DNA of 64,000 nucleotides from Sporolactobacillus sp. THM19-2 (GCF_004153195.1 NZ_SEMC01000005.1:124001-188000), one strand, 5' to 3'; shown: positions 1 to 9,697, counted from the stretch's first letter. Numbers and translations: made by a program. The notes: a model not told the origin generated them from the letters alone.

Positions 1-253
1 TTTGTTTGCTCAGGCCAATTCACTGGCGGTGGCCGTAATCAATAATGATCTCGCTCTGACATCCAAAGCATCCATTCATTTCATACGACCCGTGAAGGCC
101 GGGGAGCGTGTCGTTGCCAAGGCCAGAGTCGTCAAGAAAGAAAGAATTCGAACGGTTGTTGAGGTGAACAGTTATGCGGGTCAGGATCACGTATTCAGAG
201 GCATTTTTACTATGTTCCGTTCACATCGCAGTAAAGGTAAAGAAAAACGGTAA
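1..253 (+). CDS. fapR: FapR, transcriptional repressor of fatty acid/phospholipid genes (3' part)
   Basis: This is the C-terminal 83 residues of a protein that begins before the window. It reads in the frame starting at base 2 and stops with TAA at 251-253. The run [12 protein letters not shown] followed by [13 protein letters not shown] and a closing [10 protein letters not shown] fits the hot-dog effector domain of FapR. In that family this domain binds malonyl-CoA and so releases the DNA-binding N-terminus from fab promoters. Location just before fabD supports the call. In Bacillus subtilis plsX lies between fapR and fabD; here only 50 bases separate the stop from the fabD start. The DNA-binding half is not visible. 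Confidence 0.85.
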   Translation, partial: LFAQANSLAVAVINNDLALTSKASIHFIRPVKAGERVVAKARVVKKERIRTVVEVNSYAGQDHVFRGIFTMFRSHRSKGKEKR

Positions 254-303
254 ATGATTACTACATAGATGAATGAGTTCATATGAAAACAGGAGGAAAC
301 AGC

Positions 304-1248
304 ATGGGCAAGATAGCATTTGTTTTTCCGGGACAGGGTTCGCAAAATGTCGGTATGGGGAAAGATCTGTTTGAGAGCTGCCCGAAAGCTGAAAAAATGT
401 TCAGATCTGCTGACTCCCGGCTTGGCTTCCCGCTGTCCGACCTTATTTTTAACGGTCCGGAGGAAAAGCTGAAGCGAACTGAGAATACGCAGCCGGCGCT
501 GTTCACCATCAGTGCCATATTATACAGACTGCTTTCAGAAAAAGGAGTGAAAGCTGATTATGTCGCCGGACACAGTTTGGGTGAGTATAGTGCGCTTTAT
601 GCGGCCGGTGTGTTCAGCCTTTCAGACGGCGTATATGCTGTCAGACAGAGAGGACTGCTGATGGAACAGGCTGTACCGGCCGGTGAGGGCACCATGGCTG
701 CCGTACTGGGTCTTGATCCCGGAACGCTGGACCGGATATGTATCCAGGTCACGCAGAAGGGCTCATCTGTCCAGATGGCGAATCTGAATGCTCCGGGTCA
801 GATCGTTATATCCGGTACATTGGCCGGAGTTCAGACGGCGTCCCGTTTAGCTGAACAAGCAGGGGCAAGACGTGTGGTTCCCCTTGCTGTCAGCGGTCCT
901 TTCCATTCTGCTCTGATGCGTCCGGCGGCAGATGCATTCCGCCGTGTGCTTGATGGTTTAACTGCCGGGAATGCTGATATTCCCGTAGTTGCAAACAGTA
1001 CGGCTGAACTCGAAGAATCAAAAGAAGACATCATCCGCAATCTGGTGAAACAACTTTATTCGCCCGTACGCTGGGTCGAATCCATTGAAAAACTACGCAG
1101 CCTGAATGTAGACACGTATATAGAGATCGGCCCCGGGCGTGTTCTTTCCGGACTCATCAGAAAGATACACCGTGGTTGTACCCTACTACAGGTGAACGAT
1201 CTGAAGAGTCTGGATGAGGTTGCGGAAAAACTGAAGGAGTGTGTATAA
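304..1248 (+). CDS. fabD: Malonyl-CoA:ACP transacylase FabD
   Basis: Cytosolic type II fatty acid synthesis enzyme that moves malonyl from CoA to acyl carrier protein. 314 residues, the usual length. It opens with the family sequence FVFPGQGSQ, carries the nucleophile motif GHSLGEYSA with Ser about 91, and His about 201 in PFHSAL. An in-frame ATG lies earlier at 283, but the Shine-Dalgarno AGGAGGAA (291-298) sits between the two ATGs, so 304 is the real start. The next gene, fabG, starts 2 bases after the stop, so the two are translationally close. Likely repressed by FapR through an upstream promoter outside the window. Confidence 0.96.
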   Translation: MGKIAFVFPGQGSQNVGMGKDLFESCPKAEKMFRSADSRLGFPLSDLIFNGPEEKLKRTENTQPALFTISAILYRLLSEKGVKADYVAGHSLGEYSALYAAGVFSLSDGVYAVRQRGLLMEQAVPAGEGTMAAVLGLDPGTLDRICIQVTQKGSSVQMANLNAPGQIVISGTLAGVQTASRLAEQAGARRVVPLAVSGPFHSALMRPAADAFRRVLDGLTAGNADIPVVANSTAELEESKEDIIRNLVKQLYSPVRWVESIEKLRSLNVDTYIEIGPGRVLSGLIRKIHRGCTLLQVNDLKSLDEVAEKLKECV

Positions 1249-1250
1249 AA

Positions 1251-1997
1251 GTGGAGCTCAATGGAAAAGTTGCACTTGTAACGGGGGCGTCCAGAGGAAT
1301 CGGGAAGGCCATCGCACTTGAGCTGGCCCGGCGAGGTGCCTCGATAGCGGTTAATTATGCGGGAAATCAGTCAAAAGCGGAAGAAACTGTTGCGGAGATC
1401 AAAGCGCTTAGCCGGGACGCCGCGGTCGTTCATTGCGATGTATCACAGGAGAATCAGGTTAAGGACATGATAAAATTCGTGATCCGGACATTTGGAACGC
1501 TTGATATTGTCGTAAATAACGCGGGCATTACACGGGACGGTCTGTTGATGAGAATGAAAGAAAAAGATTGGGATGCTGTTCTTGACATCAATCTGAAAGG
1601 CGTATTTCTGGTTACGAAAGCTGCACTGCGCCCGATGATGCGTCAGAGAAGCGGAAGGATTATCAACATCGCCTCTGTTGTCGGAATACTCGGAAATGCC
1701 GGGCAGGCGAATTACGTTGCCGCAAAATCAGGAGTGATTGGTCTGACAAAATCTGCAGCAAGAGAAGTCGCTGCACGCGGGATCACAGTTAATGCTGTTG
1801 CCCCTGGTTTTATCACAACAGAAATGACGGAGCAGCTCTCCGATGAGGTCAAGGAACAGATGAAAAAGCAGATTCCCCTTCAGCGTCCGGGAACTCCGGA
1901 AGACGTTGCAAAGGCTGTCGCTTTTTTAGCCTCAAAAGACAGCAGCTATATGACCGGTCAAATATTAAGTATTGACGGTGGTATGGCGATGCAATAA
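1251..1997 (+). CDS. fabG: 3-oxoacyl-ACP reductase FabG
   Basis: NADPH-dependent reductase of the first reduction in fatty acid elongation; short-chain dehydrogenase family, 248 residues. Visible are the nucleotide-binding TGASRGIG near the N-terminus, the structural NNAGIT motif, and the catalytic triad Ser about 142, Tyr about 155 and Lys about 159 (NYVAAKSG). The frame is open from GTG 1239, but that codon overlaps the end of fabD and has no ribosome site. GTG 1251 follows AAGGAG (1234-1239, inside fabD) at 11 bases and gives the family length, so it is preferred. Coupled to fabD. Confidence 0.95.
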   Translation: MELNGKVALVTGASRGIGKAIALELARRGASIAVNYAGNQSKAEETVAEIKALSRDAAVVHCDVSQENQVKDMIKFVIRTFGTLDIVVNNAGITRDGLLMRMKEKDWDAVLDINLKGVFLVTKAALRPMMRQRSGRIINIASVVGILGNAGQANYVAAKSGVIGLTKSAAREVAARGITVNAVAPGFITTEMTEQLSDEVKEQMKKQIPLQRPGTPEDVAKAVAFLASKDSSYMTGQILSIDGGMAMQ

Positions 1998-2111
1998 AAT
2001 AATTGAAGTATGCCCGGAGCTGTGATATGGATGCACAGGAAAAACGGGTATTGACCTAAAACAGTCTTTCCTGTCGCTTTTATTCGTGTATTCTTGAGGG
2101 GGGGTGAAAGC

Positions 2112-2354
2112 ATGGCAGAAAATGATGTGCTGGAACGGGTAAAAAAGATCGTCGTCGACAGACTTGGTGTTGATGAAGCAGATGTGAAACCGGAAGCTTC
2201 ATTCAAAGAAGACCTCGACGCGGATTCATTGGACATCGTCGAACTTGTGATGGAACTGGAAGATGAATTCAATCTGGAGATTTCAGATGAAGATGCAGAA
2301 AAAATACAGACCGTTGGTGATGTAGTGAATTACATACAGAGCCACGTATCATGA
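2112..2354 (+). CDS. acpP: Acyl carrier protein
   Basis: 80-residue acidic carrier protein that holds growing acyl chains on a phosphopantetheine arm. The attachment Ser is residue 39 in the [10 protein letters not shown] motif, where the family has DSL. The start ATG 2112 follows an unusually strong purine-rich ribosome site, GAGGGGGGTGA (2097-2107), fitting the very high expression of this protein. It is separated from fabG by 114 bases. A TTGACC lies at 2051 in that gap but no convincing -10 element is spaced from it, so a private promoter is not shown. A terminator hairpin follows directly. B. subtilis calls it acpA. Confidence 0.95.
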   Translation: MAENDVLERVKKIVVDRLGVDEADVKPEASFKEDLDADSLDIVELVMELEDEFNLEISDEDAEKIQTVGDVVNYIQSHVS

Positions 2355-2368
2355 CATGAGAAACGCAC

Positions 2369-2416
2369 AAGCCCCGTTTTTATAAACCTGTTTATGAATA
2401 CGGGGTCTTATTTTTT
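2369..2416 (+). terminator. Rho-independent terminator after acpP
   Basis: AAGCCCCGT (2369-2377) pairs with ACGGGGTCTT (2400-2409, one mismatch). The 22-base loop folds again by ATAAAC/GTTTAT. A run TTATTTTTT follows at 2408-2416. It closes the fab operon before rnc. Confidence 0.85.
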
Positions 2417-2455
2417 ACAGGCCTCTCATGTTACGGCAGATGGAGGTGATTTTGT

Positions 2456-3184
2456 TTGTCCGGTTCAAATAAACAGGATATAAGAGACAAAGAAACTCTG
2501 GCTCATATTGACCAGTTTCTGAAAGAGTTTTCTTTTACTTTTAAGAACAAGGATCTGCTTTACCAGGCTTTTACACATTCATCCTATGTGAATGAGCATC
2601 GCCAGGGTACTCAGAAAGATTATGAAAGACTGGAATTTCTCGGAGATGCGGTTCTCGAATTAATGGTGTCGCAGTACTTGTTTAAACATTTCCCCAATCT
2701 TTCAGAAGGAGATATGACAAAACTGAGGGCGGCCATTGTCTGTGAAACAGGATGGGTCATGTTTGCCCATACGCTTTCTCTTGAAAATAAGATCTTTCTG
2801 GGGCGCGGTGAAGAATCCACAGGCGGACGCAATCGGCCGGGGTTATTGGCCGACGTATTTGAGGCGTTTGTCGGAGCATTATATCTCGATCAGGGATTGG
2901 CGGAGGTCAACAGATTTCTTGAGAGGGTTGTCTATCCTAAAATCGCTGATGGTACTTTTTCCCATGTGATGGATTTTAAAAGTCAGCTTCAGGAAACGGT
3001 TCAGAGTAAAGACCTTGGCCAGATTGATTATGACGTCACTCTGGAAAAGGGCTCGGCTCAGCATCGTGAATTTATTGCAAAAGTTCAGTTAAACGGTGAG
3101 GTCATGGGAAACGGTAAGGGACCGTCAAAAAAAGATGCGGAACAAAGTGCGGCACGGGAAGCACTTAAAAAGATCTCGGGGTAA
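2456..3184 (+). CDS. rnc: Ribonuclease III
   Basis: Double-strand-specific endoribonuclease for rRNA and mRNA processing; 242 residues. The N-terminal endonuclease domain has the signature [13 protein letters not shown] (about 57-69), with acidic metal ligands including Glu60 and Asp64. The C-terminal 70 residues form a double-stranded-RNA-binding domain ([20 protein letters not shown]). The start is TTG 2456 after GGAGGTGAT (2442-2450). No ATG lies near the expected N-terminus, so the TTG is well supported. It begins the rnc-smc-ftsY group, as in Bacillus. Confidence 0.95.
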   Translation: MSGSNKQDIRDKETLAHIDQFLKEFSFTFKNKDLLYQAFTHSSYVNEHRQGTQKDYERLEFLGDAVLELMVSQYLFKHFPNLSEGDMTKLRAAIVCETGWVMFAHTLSLENKIFLGRGEESTGGRNRPGLLADVFEAFVGALYLDQGLAEVNRFLERVVYPKIADGTFSHVMDFKSQLQETVQSKDLGQIDYDVTLEKGSAQHREFIAKVQLNGEVMGNGKGPSKKDAEQSAAREALKKISG

Positions 3185-3219
3185 AGGAAGCAGCCGGGAA
3201 ATCCCGGCTGTTTCCTTTA
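3183..3219 (+). terminator. Hairpin between rnc and smc (terminator or processing site)
   Basis: A 13-bp stem, GGAAGCAGCCGGG (3186-3198) with CCCGGCTGTTTCC (3203-3215, one G-U pair), closed by the loop AAAT. Only TTT follows, so it may be a partial terminator or an RNA processing/stability element, not a full stop. smc starts 31 bases downstream with no clear promoter between. Confidence 0.6.
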
Positions 3220-3250
3220 CCGGCAGGAGAAGCAGAATGGAGGAATCAGG

Positions 3251-6200
3251 ATGTTTCTGAAAAGGCTGGATATCTCAGGTTTCAAGTCCTTTGCCGATAA
3301 AACATCCGTGACATTCGTTCCCGGAGTGACAGCTGTTGTCGGGCCAAACGGGAGCGGAAAGAGCAATATCACTGAAGCGATACGCTGGGTACTTGGCGAG
3401 CAGTCGGCAAAGTCGCTGCGCGGTTCGAAGATGGAGGATATTATCTTCTCCGGAAGTGACGCGCGAAAAGCAGTTAATATGGCGGAAGTGACGCTGACCC
3501 TTGACAATCGCGATCAGTACATCCCGCTGGACTACAGTGAAATCGTCGTCACCCGGCGCGTATTCCGGTCGGGTGAAAGCGAATTTATGTTAAATCGTCA
3601 GAATTGCAGACTGAAAGATATTGTTGATCTGTTTATGGATTCAGGACTCGGGAAAGAAGCTTATTCTGTCATCGGACAGGGTAAAATAGATGAAATATTA
3701 AACAGCAAGTCGGAAGACAAGCGCAAAATATTTGAAGAAGCTGCCGGAGTACTTAAATATAAACTGCGGAAGCAGGCGGCGGCGAAAAAGCTCGTCGATT
3801 CCGAAGATAATCTGAATCGGGTTGAAGATATTCTTCATGAATTGAAAAACAGGCTGGATCCCCTGGAAAAGCAGGCTTCTGTTGCCAAAGATTACCTTGC
3901 AAAGAAAGCAGAACTCAAGCAGGTAGATGTTGCACTGCTCGTGTATGATATCGACCGGATTCATCACTCCTGGACGGAAAAGAAAAAGCGTGTTCAGGAT
4001 CTGAATCGCCGCAAATCAGAACTTGAAAAAACGCTTCATGAGACAGAGGAGCGGTTCCAGACGATGAGAGAACGGCTTGATCATTTCGATCAGTCAATCG
4101 ATGAGTGCCAGTCAAAACTGGCTGAAGCAGGAGAAAACCTCGAGAAAATTCTTGGCCGGCAGCATGTCCTGAAGGAAAGGAAACGACATACAGAAGGCAG
4201 TTCCCAGGACTTAAAAGAACGGATTGAACAGCTGACGCGTCAGCTGAAAGAAGAGCAGGAGCAGTATAAGAAAGCAGAAACTGTTTTTCTTGAAGAACGT
4301 GCGAAAATGCAGCGTCTCAATAAAAGTCTGAAGGAAAAGCAGACTAAATATACTGATTTTGACCAGAACCTTGACGAACAGATTGAAAAAGTGAAGGCTG
4401 AATATATTGACGTGTTAAATCAGCAGGCGTCTATGAGAAATGAGACCCGCTATCTGAATGATCAGCATGCTTCCATCAGCCATAAGCGATCTCTGACTGA
4501 TGAACAGATCCATGCAGCGTCTAAACGGGTCCAAGAAGCAGAATCCGGAAGACAGCTGGCGGAACGGAAGCTGAAGGAGGCAACTGCAGAAGGGGACCTG
4601 CTGCGTAAAGCGTTAGATGATGCTGATTCTGCATTGGAGCAGCAGCACAACCGTTACACAAAACAAAAGCATGCTCTTGAGAAAATTACCCGTTTCATTG
4701 ATCAGGCGGAATCTAAAAAGGAAATGCTCGAAGCGCTGAAGGAAGATTATGCAGGCTTCTATCAGGGTGTCAGGATGGTTCTGAAAAACAGACACAGGTT
4801 GCAGGGTATATCCGGGGCTGTGGCCGAACTGATTCGTGTGGATCAGGCGTACCAGACAGCTATTGAAGTCGCTCTTGGCGGCTCTTCCCAGAGCGTGGTG
4901 GTCGCCGATGAAGCATCGGGACGACGTGCCATTCATTTTCTCAGGAAGAATCAGGCGGGTCGTGCCACGTTTCTTCCTTTATCGGTGATGCGGCCCCGTT
5001 TTCTTCCGGTGAATGAGCGAAGGCAGCTTGAGAAGAGATCCGGCTTTATCGGCACGGCCGACGAACTCGTTACGTGTGACGCGAAATACCTTACCGTCAT
5101 CAGACATCTTTTAGGTTCGGTCATTATTGCCGAGACGCTGGAACAGGCGAATCAGCTGGCCCATGTGATGGGATATAAATTCAGAATCGTCACGCTGGCC
5201 GGCGATGTTGTTTCTCCCGGCGGGGCCATGACAGGTGGAAGCCGGAAGAAGAATGGTTCAGGGCTGATTGGCAGAAACTCTGAGATTGAGACAATAAAAA
5301 ACCAGCTCAGGGAAATGCGCACAAAAGTACGTGAACTGAAAGCGCAGTTTTCTGAATTAAAAAATACACTCTCTTCCGACGAGCTGAAAAGAGGGAAACT
5401 GGCTGATTCGCTGAAAAAAAATGATGAGAAAATGCAAAACCTCAGGTCCCATCTGTTCGAGGCCGGTGCTGAAGAAAAAAGCAGCAGGGACAACTATCAA
5501 TTACTGACCCGGGAACACGGTGATTATGCGGCTGAGGAAAATAAAATAAACGCCAGACTCAATGAAATCAAGCGAATAACCGCCGAAAACGAGGAAAAAG
5601 AGCAGGCGCTGACGGCCAGAATCAATCAATTAACGGAAACCAGTCATCATCGAACGTCTGCAAGAAGTGCTCTGGAAAAAGAAATCACCGCCCTGAAGGT
5701 AGAGACAGCATCGCAGAATCAAATTGTGATTCATCAGCAGGAGACAGTCAAACAGATGAAAGCACATGTCGAAGAGCTTACTGCCTCTATTGATGCACTC
5801 AGGTCATCTGCTGAAGGGGTAGATGCAGATCTGAGTGATCAGGTTCTGTCTGAAGAGAAATTAAGGATGGAGGCAGAGCGATCAAAGCGTGAAAAAGAAC
5901 ACCTTGCGGCATTATTGAAAGAGCGGAAAGCAAAGCGGACCGCTGATCATTCTGAAATTGCCGGGCTGGAGTCCGAAATGAAAAGGGACCGGGGAAAATA
6001 TGATCATCTGACACAGGCCTTTCAGAATGAAAAGGTTGCTTTGGAGCGCCTTGACGTCCAGCTTGACCATTTACTCGATGCCCTCCGGGAAGATTACGAA
6101 ATGACGATTGACAGAGCAAGGGAAAACTATCGGCTTAAGATCGATCCTGAGGATGCCCGAAAGAAGGTTAAACTGATCAAACGGGCGATCGATGAACTTG

Positions 6201-6820
6201 GGACGATCAATGTTGGAGCCATTGAGGAATATGATCATGTACTTGAGCGTTATCAGTTCCTTACAAACCAGCGGAATGATCTCCTTAAAGCCCGTGAAAC
6301 TCTGGAACATGTGATGACAGAGATGGATCGTGAAGTAGCCAGACGCTTTTCCGAAACCTTTACGAAAATCCGCAGCCAGTTTCAGATGGTTTTTCAGGAA
6401 CTTTTTGGCGGCGGACGTGCAGATCTGAAATTGATCGACCCGAACGATCTACTTGAAAGCGGTATTGAAATATTTGCCGAGCCGCCGGGGAAAAAGCTCC
6501 AGCGGCTCTCCCTTCTCTCAGGTGGAGAACGGGCACTGACGGCGATTGCACTTCTTTTTGCTATTCTCAAGATTCGCCCGGTACCGTTCTGCGTTCTGGA
6601 TGAGGTGGAAGCGGCACTGGATGATGCCAATGTGGACCGATATGCCGAATTTCTTAAGAATTTTAGTTCCGAAACGCAATTTATTGTGGTGACGCACCGG
6701 CACGGTACGATGGAGCATGCTGATGTCCTTTATGGGGTGACCATGCAGGAGTCGGGCATCTCGAAACTGGTGTCTGTAAGATTGGAAAAAACGGATGAAT
6801 TACTCCAGACCGGCGGGTAA
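3251..6820 (+). CDS. smc: Chromosome partition protein Smc
   Basis: ATPase that compacts and separates sister chromosomes with ScpA and ScpB. 1189 residues, the full family length. Order: N-terminal half of the ABC head with Walker A GPNGSGKSN (about 31-39); a long coiled coil; a hinge around residues 520-670 (GFYQGVRMVL through VVSPGGAMTGG); the returning coil; then the C-terminal head with signature LSGGERALTA (about 1089-1098) and Walker B VLDEVEAALDDAN. ATG 3251 follows GGAGGAATCAGG. Nothing is missing or broken. Confidence 0.98.
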   Translation: MFLKRLDISGFKSFADKTSVTFVPGVTAVVGPNGSGKSNITEAIRWVLGEQSAKSLRGSKMEDIIFSGSDARKAVNMAEVTLTLDNRDQYIPLDYSEIVVTRRVFRSGESEFMLNRQNCRLKDIVDLFMDSGLGKEAYSVIGQGKIDEILNSKSEDKRKIFEEAAGVLKYKLRKQAAAKKLVDSEDNLNRVEDILHELKNRLDPLEKQASVAKDYLAKKAELKQVDVALLVYDIDRIHHSWTEKKKRVQDLNRRKSELEKTLHETEERFQTMRERLDHFDQSIDECQSKLAEAGENLEKILGRQHVLKERKRHTEGSSQDLKERIEQLTRQLKEEQEQYKKAETVFLEERAKMQRLNKSLKEKQTKYTDFDQNLDEQIEKVKAEYIDVLNQQASMRNETRYLNDQHASISHKRSLTDEQIHAASKRVQEAESGRQLAERKLKEATAEGDLLRKALDDADSALEQQHNRYTKQKHALEKITRFIDQAESKKEMLEALKEDYAGFYQGVRMVLKNRHRLQGISGAVAELIRVDQAYQTAIEVALGGSSQSVVVADEASGRRAIHFLRKNQAGRATFLPLSVMRPRFLPVNERRQLEKRSGFIGTADELVTCDAKYLTVIRHLLGSVIIAETLEQANQLAHVMGYKFRIVTLAGDVVSPGGAMTGGSRKKNGSGLIGRNSEIETIKNQLREMRTKVRELKAQFSELKNTLSSDELKRGKLADSLKKNDEKMQNLRSHLFEAGAEEKSSRDNYQLLTREHGDYAAEENKINARLNEIKRITAENEEKEQALTARINQLTETSHHRTSARSALEKEITALKVETASQNQIVIHQQETVKQMKAHVEELTASIDALRSSAEGVDADLSDQVLSEEKLRMEAERSKREKEHLAALLKERKAKRTADHSEIAGLESEMKRDRGKYDHLTQAFQNEKVALERLDVQLDHLLDALREDYEMTIDRARENYRLKIDPEDARKKVKLIKRAIDELGTINVGAIEEYDHVLERYQFLTNQRNDLLKARETLEHVMTEMDREVARRFSETFTKIRSQFQMVFQELFGGGRADLKLIDPNDLLESGIEIFAEPPGKKLQRLSLLSGGERALTAIALLFAILKIRPVPFCVLDEVEAALDDANVDRYAEFLKNFSSETQFIVVTHRHGTMEHADVLYGVTMQESGISKLVSVRLEKTDELLQTGG

Positions 6821-6860
6821 TGGCCGATACATACCGTCATTTTTTGAAGGGGGCAGAACT

Positions 6861-7856
6861 ATGAATTTTTTCACCAGGATGAAAGAGAAGATCAGCGGCG
6901 GAACGGAAACGGCAACAGAGAAATTCAGAGATGGGTTAAGTAAAACCAGAAAATCGTTTTCTGATAAAATGAATAACCTGGTCAAGAGATACAGGAAGGT
7001 TGATGAAGAATTTTTTGAAGAACTGGAAGATATCCTGATTGAATCGGATGTCGGCATGACGACGGTTCTTGATCTTGTCGAGCAGCTGAAAGACGAAGCA
7101 AAAACAAGAAATATCAAAGAAACCGAAGAACTGAAAGAAGTTATTATTGAGACGCTATCAGGTTTTCTGACCAAAAATAAAGAAGAGACAAAACTTCAGA
7201 TGAACCCGGATGGATTAACCGTGATTTTGATGGTTGGCGTAAACGGTGCCGGTAAGACGACGACAATTGGCAAACTGGGCTACAGGCTCAAAAAAGAGGG
7301 GAAGACCGTTCTGCTGGCTGCAGCAGATACCTTTCGTGCCGGTGCCATTGATCAGCTGAAGGTCTGGGGGGATCGCGCGCAGATTGATGTGATCAAACAC
7401 CAGGAGGGAAGTGATCCCGCATCGGTCATTTATGATGCGATAAAAGCCGCAAAGTCACGTGGTACGGATGTGCTTCTCTGCGATACAGCCGGTCGTCTGC
7501 AAAATAAAGTCAATCTGATGAAAGAGCTGGAGAAGATTAAGCGTGTCATCGAAAGGGAGTGTCCCGGCGGACTGCAGGAAGTACTTCTCGTTCTTGATGC
7601 TACAACCGGCCAGAATGCGCTCAATCAGGCGAAACTTTTTAAAAAAGCTTCTAATGTTACGGGTATTGTACTTACAAAACTTGACGGGACGGCAAAGGGC
7701 GGCATCGTTCTCGGCATCCGCCATGAACTTGATATCCCTGTCAAACTGGTTGGTCTCGGAGAGAAAATGAATGATCTGCAGGTTTTTGATGCTGATGCCT
7801 TTCTCTATGGAATATTCTCAGATCTTTTTAATACACCGGATGTAAAAGAAAAGTGA
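6861..7856 (+). CDS. ftsY: Signal recognition particle receptor FtsY
   Basis: GTPase at the membrane that docks the SRP-ribosome complex for cotranslational membrane insertion; 331 residues. A short charged N-terminal region leads into the NG domain. G1 is GVNGAGKTTT (about 126-135), G3 DTAGR, G4 TKLDGTAKGG. The frame is open upstream into smc from 6795, but ATG 6861 follows GAAGGGGGCAG (6846-6856) and gives the length seen in Bacillus. It has no long acidic A domain like that of Escherichia coli. The gene order smc-ftsY is conserved in Bacillales. Confidence 0.97.
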   Translation: MNFFTRMKEKISGGTETATEKFRDGLSKTRKSFSDKMNNLVKRYRKVDEEFFEELEDILIESDVGMTTVLDLVEQLKDEAKTRNIKETEELKEVIIETLSGFLTKNKEETKLQMNPDGLTVILMVGVNGAGKTTTIGKLGYRLKKEGKTVLLAAADTFRAGAIDQLKVWGDRAQIDVIKHQEGSDPASVIYDAIKAAKSRGTDVLLCDTAGRLQNKVNLMKELEKIKRVIERECPGGLQEVLLVLDATTGQNALNQAKLFKKASNVTGIVLTKLDGTAKGGIVLGIRHELDIPVKLVGLGEKMNDLQVFDADAFLYGIFSDLFNTPDVKEK

Positions 7857-7873
7857 ACTGTTAAGATAAAAAC

Positions 7874-7902
7874 TTGACAGTGTGGGCAGGTTTCTGTATG
7901 AT
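7874..7902 (+). promoter_or_regulatory. Sigma-A promoter of ylxM-ffh
   Basis: A perfect -35 TTGACA (7874-7879), 17 bases, then TATGAT (7897-7902). Transcription should start near 7909. Confidence 0.85.
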
Positions 7903-7908
7903 GAGTCA

Positions 7909-7927
7909 GTAAAGGAAAAGCCTTTAC
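7909..7927 (+). promoter_or_regulatory. Stem-loop at the 5' end of the ylxM-ffh transcript
   Basis: GTAAAGG (7909-7915), loop AAAAG, CCTTTAC (7921-7927): a perfect 7-bp stem placed almost exactly at the predicted transcription start. Such a hairpin may protect the mRNA 5' end; this role is inferred. Confidence 0.55.
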
Positions 7928-7945
7928 ACTTAAGGGGATTTTACT

Positions 7946-8281
7946 ATGCTTGAGAAGGTTTTACGAGTCAATGCCCTATATGATTTTTATCAGCCGCTTC
8001 TCACCCCTAAACAACAGGAATACCTGGACCTTTATTATCTCAATGATCTTTCGCTGGGTGAAATTGCCGAGAGATGCCAGGTTACCAGACAGGCAGTATA
8101 TGATAACCTGAAACGGGCGGAACACGCACTGGAAGCCTTCGAAGAAAAATTGGGGCTTTTCCGGAAGTACCAGTCACGACAGTCTTTAATCCGGGAATTA
8201 CGTACGGAAGCAGGCAAGATGGACAGTGATGATCGCCGGATAGTAGATTCGGTTCTCGACCGGATGGAGAAATTGGATTAG
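7946..8281 (+). CDS. ylxM: YlxM/p13-like helix-turn-helix protein, putative SRP accessory
   Basis: 111 residues of the UPF0122/YlxM family, which is encoded next to ffh in most Firmicutes. It has a sigma-region-4-like helix-turn-helix in residues 25-60 ([20 protein letters not shown]) and a helical C-terminus. In streptococci and Bacillus it is reported to interact with or modulate SRP; whether it binds DNA is not settled. ATG 7946 has a modest ribosome site (AGGGG at 7932-7937). It is the first gene behind the promoter at 7874 and leads into ffh with 12 bases between. Confidence 0.9.
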   Translation: MLEKVLRVNALYDFYQPLLTPKQQEYLDLYYLNDLSLGEIAERCQVTRQAVYDNLKRAEHALEAFEEKLGLFRKYQSRQSLIRELRTEAGKMDSDDRRIVDSVLDRMEKLD

Positions 8282-8293
8282 GAAGTGAGAAGA

Positions 8294-9643
8294 ATGGCAT
8301 TTGAAGGTCTGTCTGAAAGACTACAGGCAACGATGAAGAAAATCCGTGGCAAAGGTAAAGTCTCCGAATCTGATGTAAAGCAGATGGGACGGGAAATCCG
8401 TCTGGCTCTTCTTGAAGCCGATGTTAATTTCAAGGTTGTTAAATCCTTTGTTAAACGTGTTCAGGAACGGGCAATTGGTCAGGAAGTGCTGAAAAGTCTG
8501 ACACCCGGTCAACAGGTCATCAAAGTGGTTAAAGAAGAATTAACTGCACTGATGGGCGGTGAACAGACAAAATTTAATTTTGCATTGAAGCCGCCTACGG
8601 TTGTCTTGTTTGCCGGGCTGCAGGGTGCCGGTAAAACGACATCCGCTGCCAAGCTGGCAAATTATCTTCGCAAGTCGAATAATAAGAAACCGCTGATGAT
8701 CGCTGCCGATATTTATCGCCCTGCTGCGATTAAACAATTGCAGACTTTAGGCAGTCAGCTGAATATCCCTGTCTTTTCGCTGGGCGATCAGGTCAATCCT
8801 GTTGATATTGTCCGCAGGGGACTTGAGGAGGCCGGTAAAGAGCACAACGATCTTGTCCTGATTGATACTGCCGGCCGGCTTCATATTGACGACACGCTGA
8901 TGGATGAACTGGAAAAGATTAAGGCTGTCAGTCATCCGGATGAAGTTTTTCTTGTCGTTGATGCAATGACCGGACAGGATGCCGTCAATGTTGCCTCCGC
9001 ATTCAATGAGCGTCTTGATCTCACAGGGGTTATCATGACGAAACTGGATGGGGATACACGCGGCGGAGCTGCTTTATCGATCCGCTCAGTGACTGGAACG
9101 CCGATTAAATTTGTCGGTACGGGTGAAAAGATGGATGCCCTTGAACCTTTCCACCCGGATCGAATGGCCTCCCGCATTCTTGGTATGGGTGATGTTCTCT
9201 CCCTGATTGAGAAGGCACAGGCCAACGTCGATCAGGAAAAGGCCAAAGAGATGGAGAAGAAAATTATGTCCGTCAGCTTTACATTGGATGATTTCCTTGA
9301 TCAGATCGGTCAGGTCCGTAATATGGGACCGATTCAGGATCTGCTTGCCATGATGCCCGGAGCAAACAAGTTCAAGGGTATGAAGAATATGCAGATTGAT
9401 GATAAAAAAATTGATCAGGTTGAAGCTATTATCCGGTCCATGACCGTTCAGGAAAAAAATGATCCTGATATGATCAATGCCAGCCGGAGGAAACGGATCG
9501 CTCTTGGCAGCGGGACTTCTATCGCCGACGTGAACAGGCTGCTTAAACAATTCAAAGACATGAAACGCATGATGAAGCAGTTCATGGGCAGCGGCGGCAA
9601 GGGCAGGAAGCGTCGGAATCCCTTTAATCTGCCGTTTACGTAA
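8294..9643 (+). CDS. ffh: Signal recognition particle protein Ffh (SRP54)
   Basis: GTPase that binds signal sequences with scRNA and delivers ribosomes to FtsY. 449 residues. An N domain is followed by the G domain with G1 GLQGAGKTTSAAK (from about residue 108), G3 DTAGRLHID and G4 TKLDGDTRGGA. The methionine-rich M domain holds the signal-binding groove and the RNA-binding SRRKRIALGSG motif, and the protein ends in KRRNPF. ATG 8294 follows AGGAAGTGA (8280-8288); a GTG nine bases earlier lies inside that site. The stop codon sits within a small inverted repeat (9629-9655). Confidence 0.97.
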   Translation: MAFEGLSERLQATMKKIRGKGKVSESDVKQMGREIRLALLEADVNFKVVKSFVKRVQERAIGQEVLKSLTPGQQVIKVVKEELTALMGGEQTKFNFALKPPTVVLFAGLQGAGKTTSAAKLANYLRKSNNKKPLMIAADIYRPAAIKQLQTLGSQLNIPVFSLGDQVNPVDIVRRGLEEAGKEHNDLVLIDTAGRLHIDDTLMDELEKIKAVSHPDEVFLVVDAMTGQDAVNVASAFNERLDLTGVIMTKLDGDTRGGAALSIRSVTGTPIKFVGTGEKMDALEPFHPDRMASRILGMGDVLSLIEKAQANVDQEKAKEMEKKIMSVSFTLDDFLDQIGQVRNMGPIQDLLAMMPGANKFKGMKNMQIDDKKIDQVEAIIRSMTVQEKNDPDMINASRRKRIALGSGTSIADVNRLLKQFKDMKRMMKQFMGSGGKGRKRRNPFNLPFT

Positions 9644-9655
9644 GCATTACGGCAG
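9629..9655 (+). repeat. Inverted repeat spanning the ffh stop codon
   Basis: CTGCCGT (9629-9635) and ACGGCAG (9649-9655), a perfect 7-bp stem with a 13-base loop. No T run follows, so it is not a standard terminator. It could slow readthrough into rpsP. Confidence 0.4.
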
Positions 9656-9697
9656 GGAATACAGCAAAACAGTAAACTTTCAGGAAGGTGTTTATTT

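Noticed and set aside
2051-2094. Possible separate promoter for acpP at TTGACC
   Set aside because: No -10-like hexamer lies 16-19 bases downstream.
3698-3967. Minus-strand frames within smc, for example this 89-codon one
   Set aside because: Shadows of the coiled-coil gene; no start signals, and several overlap each other.
9086-9550. 154-codon minus-strand frame across ffh
   Set aside because: It is a shadow of the strongly conserved Ffh G and M domains, with no initiation signal or family features.
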